A stretch of 55,988 bases of DNA, taken from NCBI GenBank assembly GCA_021325195.1, contig JAJPHQ010000073.1:1-55988 (forward strand), written 5' to 3'. How positions within the stretch are numbered: position 1 is the first letter of the stretch; each line of letters begins with the position of its first letter. A program made the translations under genes and the position numbers. Positions 49,318 to 55,988 of this stretch are shown here, in pieces. The notes beneath the pieces are model-generated. The model saw nothing but the letters and a program-made list of their open reading frames with translations. It made no database searches and was not told where the DNA came from. The stretch comes from Gammaproteobacteria bacterium. GTDB taxonomy: Bacteria > Pseudomonadota > Gammaproteobacteria > Xanthomonadales > Rhodanobacteraceae.

Positions 49318-50373
49318 TCAGCGCAGGGATGCGTTGATCTTCGCCAGCGTCGCGCTGCCGGGACACAGCTCGCGCTCGCCCAGCGTGTTGAAAGGCGCGT
49401 CCACGGTTTCGAGGTGGGCGTGCAGGTCCGGAGCCTCGGGATCGACGTACAGCAGGCCGGTGACGATCTCGCCGCGCGCCTGACATTCGTGCAGGTAGCT
49501 CATCGCGGCGACGCGGTCGCCGGTGTCGTGGCCCGACGGCAGCTTGCGCAGCCGCAGCATGCTGCCGTCGTGCTGGCGCACTTCGCGCACCTCGCCCTCC
49601 GGGTAATCGACGGTGATCCCGGCACGGGCCGGGATGAAGTCCATCCGGTTCAGCGCGTGATTGTGCTCGCGCACGTAGTCGTAGCTCTTGGTGCTGCCGG
49701 GATGGTTGTTGAACGCGACGCAAGGGCTGATCACGTCCAGGAATGCCGCGCCCTTGTGGGTCATCGCGGCCTTCAGCAACGGTACCAGTTGAGTCTTGTC
49801 GCCCGAAAAACCGCGCGCGACGAAGCTCGCGCCCAGTTGCAGCGCCATCCCGACCATGTCGACCGGCGCATCGGTGTTGACCGCGCCCTTCTTCGACTTG
49901 CTGCCCTGATCGGCCGTCGCGGAGAACTGGCCCTTGGTCAATCCGTACACGCCATTGTTCTCGACGAGGTACACCATGTCCACGCCGCGCCGGATCGCAT
50001 GCACGAACTGGCCGATGCCGATGGACGCGCTGTCCCCGTCCCCGGAAATGCCGAGGTACAGCAATTCGCGGTTGGCGAGGTTGGCCCCGGTCAGCACCGA
50101 GGGCATGCGCCCGTGCACGGTGTTGAAGCCGTGCGAGGCGGACAGGAAATAGGTCGGCGTCTTGGAACTGCAGCCGATGCCGGAGAGCTTGGCCACGCGA
50201 TGCGGCTCGATGTCCAGCTCCCAGCAGGCCTGGATGATCGCCGCGGAAATCGAATCGTGCCCGCAACCCGCACAAAGCGTGGACACCGCACCCTCGTAAT
50301 CGCGCCGGGTAAAACCGACGCCGTTGCGCTGCAGCGACGGATGATGCAGTTTGGGTTTGGCGAGGTAGGTCAT
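49318..50373 (-). CDS. korB: 2-oxoacid:ferredoxin oxidoreductase subunit beta
   Basis: A 351-residue thiamine-diphosphate subunit. The Cys-rich start of the beta subunit is CAGCGHD, with another Cys in IGCSSKTPTYF, which can hold a [4Fe-4S] cluster. The TPP motif begins GDGDSASIGIGQ and ends near VENNGVYGLTKGQ. With KorA it oxidises 2-oxoglutarate (or another 2-oxoacid) to the acyl-CoA and reduces a ferredoxin. It is separated from korA by a small AT-rich gene whose stop lies three bases before the korB ATG. Confidence 0.92.
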   Translation of the reverse strand: MTYLAKPKLHHPSLQRNGVGFTRRDYEGAVSTLCAGCGHDSISAAIIQACWELDIEPHRVAKLSGIGCSSKTPTYFLSASHGFNTVHGRMPSVLTGANLANRELLYLGISGDGDSASIGIGQFVHAIRRGVDMVYLVENNGVYGLTKGQFSATADQGSKSKKGAVNTDAPVDMVGMALQLGASFVARGFSGDKTQLVPLLKAAMTHKGAAFLDVISPCVAFNNHPGSTKSYDYVREHNHALNRMDFIPARAGITVDYPEGEVREVRQHDGSMLRLRKLPSGHDTGDRVAAMSYLHECQARGEIVTGLLYVDPEAPDLHAHLETVDAPFNTLGERELCPGSATLAKINASLR

Positions 50374-50376
50374 GTT

Positions 50377-50961
50377 CTAGGCCATCCATCCACCACAGCG
50401 GTGCGGGCTCTGCACCCAGCCGGTGGCCGATTTGACGAACAACACATCCCCACCGGTGCCACAAAGCGAGCCACACTCAAACGAGTAGGAAAAAACAGCC
50501 AAGTCTCGCTCCTTGTCGAACGTAATCGTGGAAAATGACATAAGCGCGTGCGAAATTCCTGTATCTACGGCTTCGCCGACTGAGTGCCCTTTTGCGATAA
50601 GTGCGTCGGGATCTCTGGGATGCCAGTCTTTAGGATCAATCAAGCGCACATACGACAGATTACCGATTACTTCCTTCAGATTTCGTTTTGATGTACTTAC
50701 CTGCCAACTTATATTTTTATATCCCGCATCATGCGCGCACTCTACATATTGTTTGACAATTTGGCTTTCTGGCGGATCAGCAGCCATCGAAACCAATAAC
50801 TGAGAATGTTTCTCCCCACCCCAATGATTTAAAAAAGCCTTATAGATTGCAGCCTCGTCGGACACAGTTCGGGAGATAGCTCCGGCCGTATTGGAAGCTG
50901 CGCAGACGAAGCACGCGAACAACAATCCAGCGGCAGTGGAGAATAAGAATGACCTGATCAT
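50377..50961 (-). CDS. AT-rich exported protein inserted between korA and korB
   Basis: A 194-residue protein without recognised family. Signal peptide about residues 1-28 (FLFSTAAGLLFACFVCA, then AGA). It has five or six Cys in the mature part, including FECGSLCGTGGDV near the C-terminus, which could form disulfides. DNA is visibly AT-richer than all its neighbours (for instance runs such as TATATTTTTATA near 50710), and codon use differs. It splits the korA and korB pair, which are normally adjacent. The signs point to a recently acquired gene; its function is unknown. Confidence 0.75.
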   Translation of the reverse strand: MIRSFLFSTAAGLLFACFVCAASNTAGAISRTVSDEAAIYKAFLNHWGGEKHSQLLVSMAADPPESQIVKQYVECAHDAGYKNISWQVSTSKRNLKEVIGNLSYVRLIDPKDWHPRDPDALIAKGHSVGEAVDTGISHALMSFSTITFDKERDLAVFSYSFECGSLCGTGGDVLFVKSATGWVQSPHRCGGWMA

Positions 50962-51006
50962 GCTTGTCTCCGAACAATCAATATCTCCAATCCATCTCGA
51001 GTCGAT

Positions 51007-52845
51007 CTACGCCACCTTGTCATCCCTCAGCGGCAACACATTCGCAGATCGCATCCGCTTCCCGATCGCGCCGGAAATGAAACGCGCGGTGATCGGCGTG
51101 CCGTCGTAATGCAGGACCGGGATCAGCCTCGCGGGATCGAGATCGAACTGCTCGACCAGCAGCGTGCGCAATTGCGCGTCACGGTTCTGCTCGACCACGA
51201 ACACCAATTCGTGTTGCAGCACGAACTCGCGGACGGAGTCGGCGAACGGATAGCCGCGCACGCGCAGTGTGTCCAGATGCAATCCGACCGCGTCCAGCAT
51301 CGCCACCGCTTCGGCCATCGCAGGTGAGGTCGAGCCGAAATAAACCGCGCCGTGCGCGGCTTTCGCTTTTGCAGCATGCACTATCGGCTGCGGCAACAAG
51401 GATTTCGCCGTCTCGAACTTGCGCTGCAGGCGTTGCATGTTCTCGACGTAGTCCTCGCCCTTCTCCGAATACTTGGCGTCGGCGTTCTTGCTGGTGCCGC
51501 GGGTGAAGAAGCTGCCGCGGGTGGGATGCGTGCCGGGATAGGTGCGGTACGGAATCCCGTCGCCATCCACGTCGCGGTAACGGCCGAACGGCACGCCCGC
51601 TTCCAGTTGCTCCGCCGTCAGCACCTTGCCGCGGTCGTAGAGGCGCGCGTCGTCCCACTCGAATGGTCTGCACAGCCGTTGATTCATTCCGATGTCGAGA
51701 TCGCTCATCAGGAATACCGGCGTCTGCAGGCGGTCGGCCAGATCCAGCGCCATGGCCGCGAATTCGAAACACTCGTGCGGATCTTCCGGAAACAGCAGCA
51801 CGTGGCGGGTGTCGCCGTGCGAGGCGTGCGCGCAGAACGCCACGTCGGATTGCTGGGTGCGGGTCGGCATGCCGGTGGAAGGACCGCCGCGCTGCACGTC
51901 CACGATCGTCACCGGGATCTCGGCGAAGTACGCCAGGCCGATGATCTCGTTCATCAGCGAAATGCCGGGGCCCGAGGTCGCGGTGAACGCGCGCGCGCCG
52001 TTCCAGCCGGCGCCGGTGACGATGCCGATCGAGGCGATGTCGTCCTCGGCCTGCACGATCGCGTAGCGGTGCTTGCCGGTCTCCGGATCGACCCGGAGCT
52101 TCGAGCAGTATTTCTGGAAGGCCTCGGCCAGCGACGAGGACGGCGTGATCGGATACCACGCGCACACGGTCGCCCCGCCATAGACCATGCCCAGCGCGGC
52201 GGCACTGTTGCCGTTCACGAAGATGCGGTCGCCCACCTTGTCGCGCCGCTCCACGCGCAGGCCGATCGGCTGCAGGTTCTTCGTCGCGTATTCCCGGCCC
52301 AGATCCAGCGCGTGCACGTTGGAATCCAGCAGCGCCTGCTTGCTCCTGTACTGCTCGCCGATCAACTGCACGATCACGTCGCGCTCGATGCCCATCAGCG
52401 CCGACAGCGCGCCGAGATACATGATGTTCTTGAACAGTTGCCGCTGGCGCGGATCGTCGTAGGTCGCGTTGCAGAGGTCGGTGAGCGGCACCCCGACTGC
52501 GGTCACGTCGTCGCGGAACTTCGACTTGGGCAGCGGCTTCGAGTTGTCGTAAAGGAGATAGCCGCCCGGCGCGATGCCCCTGACGTCCTCGTCCCAGGTC
52601 TGCGGATTCATCGCGACCAGCAGGTCGTAGCCGCCACGCCGGCCCAGCCAGCCTTGCTCCGACACCCGCACTTCGTACCAGGTCGGCAGGCCCTGGATGT
52701 TGGATGGAAAGATGTTGCGCGGGCTGACCGGCACACCCATCCTGAGGATGCACTTGGCGAACAGTTCGTTGGCCGAAGCCGAACCCGAACCGTTGACGTT
52801 GGCGAACTTGACGACGAAGTCGTTGGTGGCGGTGATCGGCTTCAT
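51007..52845 (-). CDS. korA: 2-oxoacid:ferredoxin oxidoreductase subunit alpha (gamma-alpha fusion)
   Basis: A 612-residue fused subunit. Residues about 1-195 match the gamma domain (NDFVVKFANVNGSGSASANELFAKCIL), and about 215-612 the alpha pyrimidine-binding domain with NGNSAAALGMVYGGATVCAWYPITPSSSLAEAF, SGPGISLMNE and DVQRGGPSTGMPTRTQQSD. The long form fits two-subunit enzymes. The stop at 51007 is followed by the inserted gene. Start at 52845 gives the family N-terminus. The upstream partner is the FAD/ferredoxin protein at 53.0 kb. Confidence 0.93.
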   Translation of the reverse strand: MKPITATNDFVVKFANVNGSGSASANELFAKCILRMGVPVSPRNIFPSNIQGLPTWYEVRVSEQGWLGRRGGYDLLVAMNPQTWDEDVRGIAPGGYLLYDNSKPLPKSKFRDDVTAVGVPLTDLCNATYDDPRQRQLFKNIMYLGALSALMGIERDVIVQLIGEQYRSKQALLDSNVHALDLGREYATKNLQPIGLRVERRDKVGDRIFVNGNSAAALGMVYGGATVCAWYPITPSSSLAEAFQKYCSKLRVDPETGKHRYAIVQAEDDIASIGIVTGAGWNGARAFTATSGPGISLMNEIIGLAYFAEIPVTIVDVQRGGPSTGMPTRTQQSDVAFCAHASHGDTRHVLLFPEDPHECFEFAAMALDLADRLQTPVFLMSDLDIGMNQRLCRPFEWDDARLYDRGKVLTAEQLEAGVPFGRYRDVDGDGIPYRTYPGTHPTRGSFFTRGTSKNADAKYSEKGEDYVENMQRLQRKFETAKSLLPQPIVHAAKAKAAHGAVYFGSTSPAMAEAVAMLDAVGLHLDTLRVRGYPFADSVREFVLQHELVFVVEQNRDAQLRTLLVEQFDLDPARLIPVLHYDGTPITARFISGAIGKRMRSANVLPLRDDKVA

Positions 52846-52873
52846 ACGGTTTTCGCCACACCAATTGCGGAAT

Positions 52874-52992
52874 CCCTCTCCCTTCGGGAGAGGGCACCCC
52901 GAAGGGGCGGGTGAGGGTACGGATTTCGCGCAGTCTCCAACACCGCGCGTGTTCGCACCCTCACCCCTGCCCCTCTCCCGGCGGGGGAGGGG
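52874..52992. repeat. CCCTCTCCC/GGGTGAGGGT hairpin cluster between two kor-operon genes
   Basis: A perfect CCCTCTCCC-TTC-GGGAGAGGG hairpin (52874-52894), GGGTGAGGGT (52909-52918) and its inverse ACCCTCACCC (52957-52966), and a second CCCCTCTCCC/GGGGGAGGGG stem (52970-52992). The first hairpin core is identical over 21 bases to the one at 35147-35169. Like that one it lies between co-directed genes of an operon. Confidence 0.8.
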
Positions 52993-53020
52993 TTCAAATC
53001 CGCTTGCGGCCATTGCCTGC

Positions 53021-54868
53021 TCACGCCGCTACCTTCTTTTTCAACGGCAGCGCCGAGTATTCCTCGCCGCGCCCCGCGTAGGATTCGACGAACAGGAACC
53101 TGCGCATGTCCCATGCCCCCGTCGGGCAGCGTTCGGCGCACAATCCGCAGTGCAGGCACACGTCCTCGTCCTTCACCATCACCCGTCCGGTCTTGACGGG
53201 TTCCGACACGTACAGGTCCTGCTCTGGATTTCTTGCCGGCGCGGTCAGGCGCGTGCGCAGTTCGGCCTCGTCGCCGTTGACGGTGAAGGTGATGCAGTCC
53301 ATCGGACATACGTCCACGCAGGCGTCGCACTCGATGCAGAGATCCCTGGTGAACACCGTCTGCACGTCGCAGTTGAGGCAGCGCTGCGCTTCCTTCCACG
53401 CGGTCGGCAGGTCGAACCCGAGTTCGACTTCCTGCCTGATGTTCTTGAGCGTTTTTTCCTTGGGCGCCCACGGCACCGCGTAGCGCTGGTCGGGCGAGAT
53501 GTCGTTGTCGTAGCTCCACTCGTGGATGCCCATCTTTTGCGACACGAGGTTGGTCAGCGGCGGCGGGCGCTTGCGGATATCCTCGTGCTGCAGGAGGTTG
53601 TGGATGGAGATCGCGGCTTGATGGCCGTGTTCGACCGCCCAGATGATGTTCTTGGGACCGAACGCGGCATCACCGCCGAAAAATACCCTGGGGTGGGTCG
53701 ATTGCATCGTGAGCTTGTCGAGTTTCGGCATGCCCCACTCGTCGAACTCGATGCCGAGGTCGCGTTCGATCCACGGAAAGGCGTTTTCCTGCCCCACCGC
53801 GATCAGCACCTCGTCGCATTCGAAGAAGCGGTCCGGCTCGCCGGTCGGCAGCAACTTGCGCCCGCCACCCGATTGCTCGGCGCGCATGGGCGTGAACCAC
53901 ATCCCGGTCAGCCTGCCGTTTTCGTGCACGAACGCCTTCGGGTTCAGCCAGTTCAGGATCTCGACGCCCTCGTGCTCGGCGTCCTCCTTTTCCCACGGGC
54001 TGGCCTTCATTTCCCCGTAACCCGAACGCACGATGACCTTGACATCGTCGCCGCCCAGCCGCCGCGCGCTGCGGCAGCAGTCCATCGCGGTGGTGCCGCC
54101 GCCCAGCACCAGCACGCGCCTGCCGACCTTCGTGACGTGGCCGAAATACACCGACGCCAGCCATTCGATGCCGACGTGGATCTTTGCCTTCGCCTCCTCG
54201 CGGCCCGGAATGTGCAGGTCGCGTCCGCGCGGCGCGCCGCAACCGACGAAGACCGCATCGAAGTTCCGGTCGAGCAACGCGCGCATCGAGTCGATCGGAT
54301 GGTTCCCGACCAGTTCCACCCCGAGATCGAGGATGTAACCGACTTCCTCGTCGATCACGTGCTCGGGCAAGCGGAAGCGCGGCACCTGCGTGCGCATGAA
54401 ACCACCGCTCCTGGCGTCGGTCTCGAAGATCGTGACGCGATAGCCCAGCGGCGCGAGGTCGCGCGCGACCGTCAGCGACGCCGGGCCCGCGCCGACGCAT
54501 GCGATGTGAAATCTTTCTGCGCCGGGAATCCGCTCCGGCAGGCGCGCGCGCATCCGTGCTTCGATGCCTTCGCTGCGGTTGTCGGCGGCGACGCGCTTCA
54601 GGCGGCAGATCGCGACCGGTTCGGGCTTTTCGCCGTTCGATTCCTCGACCCGCCCGCGCCGGCAGGCGGGCTCGCACGGACGGTCGCAGGTGCGGCCGAG
54701 GATGCCCGGAAAGACATTGGAGTCCCAGTTCAGCAGGTAGGCGTCGTCGAACCGGCCAGCCGCGATCAGGCGGATGTATTCGGGCACCCGGGTGTGCGCG
54801 GGGCATGCCCACTGGCAGTCCACCACCTTGTGGAAATACTGCGGGTTGCGGATATCGGTCGGCTGCAT
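53021..54868 (-). CDS. FAD-dependent glutamate synthase-like oxidoreductase with C-terminal ferredoxin domain
   Basis: A 615-residue protein. The GltD-like N-terminus with Cys residues for Fe-S (DCQWACPAHTRVPEYI, TCDRPCEPACRRG) is followed by two Rossmann sites (CVGAGPASLTVARDLAP and VLVLGGGTTAMDCCRSARR) and the domain end FFGGDAAFGP. The tail holds two ferredoxin cluster motifs, CIECDACVDVCPMDC from residue 511 and CLHCGLCAERCPTGAW from 571. It should carry electrons between the KorAB ferredoxin level and NAD(P). GGAGGG precedes the start at 54868. It is the first gene of the kor unit. Confidence 0.88.
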   Translation of the reverse strand: MQPTDIRNPQYFHKVVDCQWACPAHTRVPEYIRLIAAGRFDDAYLLNWDSNVFPGILGRTCDRPCEPACRRGRVEESNGEKPEPVAICRLKRVAADNRSEGIEARMRARLPERIPGAERFHIACVGAGPASLTVARDLAPLGYRVTIFETDARSGGFMRTQVPRFRLPEHVIDEEVGYILDLGVELVGNHPIDSMRALLDRNFDAVFVGCGAPRGRDLHIPGREEAKAKIHVGIEWLASVYFGHVTKVGRRVLVLGGGTTAMDCCRSARRLGGDDVKVIVRSGYGEMKASPWEKEDAEHEGVEILNWLNPKAFVHENGRLTGMWFTPMRAEQSGGGRKLLPTGEPDRFFECDEVLIAVGQENAFPWIERDLGIEFDEWGMPKLDKLTMQSTHPRVFFGGDAAFGPKNIIWAVEHGHQAAISIHNLLQHEDIRKRPPPLTNLVSQKMGIHEWSYDNDISPDQRYAVPWAPKEKTLKNIRQEVELGFDLPTAWKEAQRCLNCDVQTVFTRDLCIECDACVDVCPMDCITFTVNGDEAELRTRLTAPARNPEQDLYVSEPVKTGRVMVKDEDVCLHCGLCAERCPTGAWDMRRFLFVESYAGRGEEYSALPLKKKVAA

Positions 54869-54969
54869 CGCGCCCTCCAGAACTCCGCGGGGGCGTCGGA
54901 CCTTCCGGCGTCGCCCGTCCAAGCGAGTCTAACCGTTTCGCGGCGCGACGGAAGAGGCCGAAGACGCGT

Positions 54970-55758
54970 TCAGGCCCGCCAGCCGATCGACAGCGAGGTC
55001 ATCGACAGCGTGGCGAACACCTCGTCGTTGAAGGTTTCGACGATGTCGTCGTCACGCTGGAGGGCCAGCGCGTACAGCAGCGGCAGGTAGTGTTCGGGAG
55101 TGGGAACCGCGAGCGCGGCATCCGGCCCCAGGCTGCGCCACTCGCACAAGGCGGCGTGGTCGCGCGCGGCGATCAAAGCGTTGACGCGATCGCGGAAGCG
55201 GGGAACCCAGTCCGGCGGCGGCGCGTTCCAGTAGCGCCCGAGCAGAGGCAGGTTGTGCACGATGTTGCCGCTGCCCATCACCAGCACACCCTTCTCGCGA
55301 AGGAAGGCAACGCGCTTGGCAAAGCCGTAGTGCCAAGTGCCGGGCCGGTGTGCAGCGAGGCCGAGTTGCAACACGGGCACGTCGGCGTCGGGATACATCG
55401 CGCACAGCACGCTCCATGCACCGTGATCGAGGCCGCGTCGCGGATCGAGGTGGACCGGAATCGCGGCATCGCCGATGCGACGCGCAATGTCCTGTGCGAG
55501 TTCCGGATCGCCCGGCGCGGGATACGCCACCGCGAACAGTTCGCGCGGAAACCCGTAAAAATCGTGGATGGTTTCGGGATGTGGCGATGCGGTGATCGCG
55601 ACGTCACGTGTCTCCCAATGCGCCGACACGCACAGCACTGCGCGCGGGCGCGGCTGCGTTTCAGCGAGGCGCCGCCACGCGCGCCGCCAGGGATTGTCCT
55701 CGATCGCGTTCATCGGCGAGCCATGGCCGATGAACAGCACCGGCATCCGCGCGTTCAT
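54970..55758 (-). CDS. ygiD: 4,5-DOPA dioxygenase-type extradiol enzyme (YgiD)
   Basis: A 262-residue member of the LigB-type extradiol dioxygenases. The metal-binding pattern is visible as FIGHGSPMNAIEDN at the start, VSAHWETRD and HDFYGFP in the middle and LDHGAWSVL, with MGSGNIVHNL later. Plant and fungal relatives cleave DOPA; the natural substrate in bacteria is unclear. The start at 55758 gives the family N-terminus; the reading frame continues upstream only through the tandem repeat and is not counted. Confidence 0.9.
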   Translation of the reverse strand: MNARMPVLFIGHGSPMNAIEDNPWRRAWRRLAETQPRPRAVLCVSAHWETRDVAITASPHPETIHDFYGFPRELFAVAYPAPGDPELAQDIARRIGDAAIPVHLDPRRGLDHGAWSVLCAMYPDADVPVLQLGLAAHRPGTWHYGFAKRVAFLREKGVLVMGSGNIVHNLPLLGRYWNAPPPDWVPRFRDRVNALIAARDHAALCEWRSLGPDAALAVPTPEHYLPLLYALALQRDDDIVETFNDEVFATLSMTSLSIGWRA

Positions 55759-55809
55759 CAGCGCAGGATCGATGCGCGGCCCGCGGAATTCAAGCTCGCG
55801 GGCGAAAAT

Positions 55810-55883
55810 CGGGCCACGGAGCTCCTGGCCAGGGACGGCACACGAAAAACGGGCCACGGAGCTCCTGGCCAGGGACGGCACAC
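55810..55883. repeat. Tandem 40-bp duplication beside a terminator
   Basis: Two copies (55810-55843 and 55850-55883) of a 34-base unit with GGAGCTCC in the middle and a GGCCA/TGGCC stem, each followed by a run of A. The period is 40 bases. It lies between ygiD and the terminator of the next gene. The A-runs and CGGGCC starts look like duplicated terminator arms. Confidence 0.8.
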
Positions 55884-55885
55884 AA

Positions 55886-55911
55886 AAAAACGGGCCGCAA
55901 GGCCCGTTTTT
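55886..55911. terminator. Intrinsic terminator, bidirectional
   Basis: An 11-bp stem (55886-55896 with 55901-55911) with GCAA loop, flanked by A on one side and T on the other, so it works on either strand. It lies 26 bases past the stop of the gene cut by the right edge and ends that minus-strand message. Confidence 0.88.
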
Positions 55912-55936
55912 CGTGAAACTCGACTGTGTCCGTCGC

Positions 55937-55988
55937 TCAGGCGCTGGTCGCGGTCCTTTCTTCCTCTGTGACCGCCTTCATCGACAAG
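55937..55988 (-). CDS. C-terminal end of an unidentified gene, cut by the window edge
   Basis: A minus-strand open frame runs in from the right edge and ends at a TGA at 55937-55939 after 16 codons; the last residues are MKAVTEEERTATSA. The strong terminator just downstream supports a real gene end. Too little is present to name a family. Confidence 0.45.
   Translation of the reverse strand, partial: LSMKAVTEEERTATSA

Noticed and set aside
50377-50961. Ferredoxin or delta subunit of the kor complex
   Set aside because: It has a signal peptide and no CxxCxxC cluster motif, so it cannot be the cytoplasmic ferredoxin subunit.

Overview
The window is a GC-rich, densely packed chromosomal segment with about 47 protein genes, one of them cut by the right edge. 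No tRNA or rRNA genes, phage genes, insertion sequences or CRISPR arrays were seen. Gene content points to a Gammaproteobacterium of the Xanthomonadales (Lysobacterales), probably near Rhodanobacteraceae. The clues are an rpoE-rseA-mucD operon, a YtrA-type GntR/ABC operon with a GGTG-N16-CACC operator, ugd-slyX, a sucA-sucB-lpdA operon, mtnA beside gyrA, class III PHA synthase genes, and many intergenic hairpin repeats. The taxonomic call is inference from synteny and family knowledge only.

Layout. 1-8.1 kb: pntAA, a coupled nitroreductase/5'-3' exonuclease/NUDIX operon, a B3-type metallo-beta-lactamase, a TMEM43-like protein with an MBL-fold hydrolase, and gamma-glutamyltransferase. 8.1-11.1 kb: envelope stress operon rpoE-rseA-mucD with a probable self-regulated sigma-E promoter. 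11.1-14.3 kb: a multidomain GGDEF/EAL protein translationally coupled to a small unknown protein. 14.3-20 kb: a FadB/FadJ-like beta-oxidation enzyme, a DUF2058 protein, ugd-slyX and an FKBP isomerase. 20-24.4 kb: the YtrA-type operon (secreted small protein, GntR regulator, ABC ATPase, permease, DUF2884 lipoprotein, two small membrane proteins). 24.4-30.7 kb: fumC, purB, a beta-class GST divergent from an HxlR regulator, the ribosomal L16 hydroxylase and a GNAT fusion. 30.8-36.7 kb: the 2-oxoglutarate dehydrogenase operon. 36.7-42.1 kb: a methyltransferase, an AcuI-type reductase, a PilH-like response regulator, a CbpA-type co-chaperone, Hsp20 and a peroxiredoxin. 42.4-49.2 kb (minus strand): gyrA, gtrA, mtnA, a small HExxH membrane protein, phaC and phaE. 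49.3-55 kb (minus strand): a 2-oxoacid:ferredoxin oxidoreductase (korA, korB) with a fused FAD/ferredoxin protein and an AT-rich foreign-looking gene between korA and korB. The right edge holds a YgiD-type dioxygenase and a gene end.

How the parts fit. Central carbon metabolism dominates: two separate enzymes that can oxidise 2-oxoglutarate (SucAB-Lpd and KorAB), fumarase, transhydrogenase, a beta-oxidation enzyme and PHA synthesis all bear on acetyl-CoA and redox balance. A second theme is stress response: sigma-E with its protease, the YtrA-controlled membrane operon, sigma-32-type chaperone genes, peroxiredoxin, GST and FKBP.

The most unusual structure is not in the coding sequence. A 240-bp multi-hairpin element occurs twice, each time just after the stop codon of a chaperone gene (hsp20 and cbpA), and its stems keep pairing through compensatory base changes. 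A second is a 32-bp perfect inverted repeat made of GGGACTC heptamers that forms both linkers around the E3-binding domain of SucB. Coordinates, starts and motifs were read by hand, and all family names rest on recognition rather than a database search.
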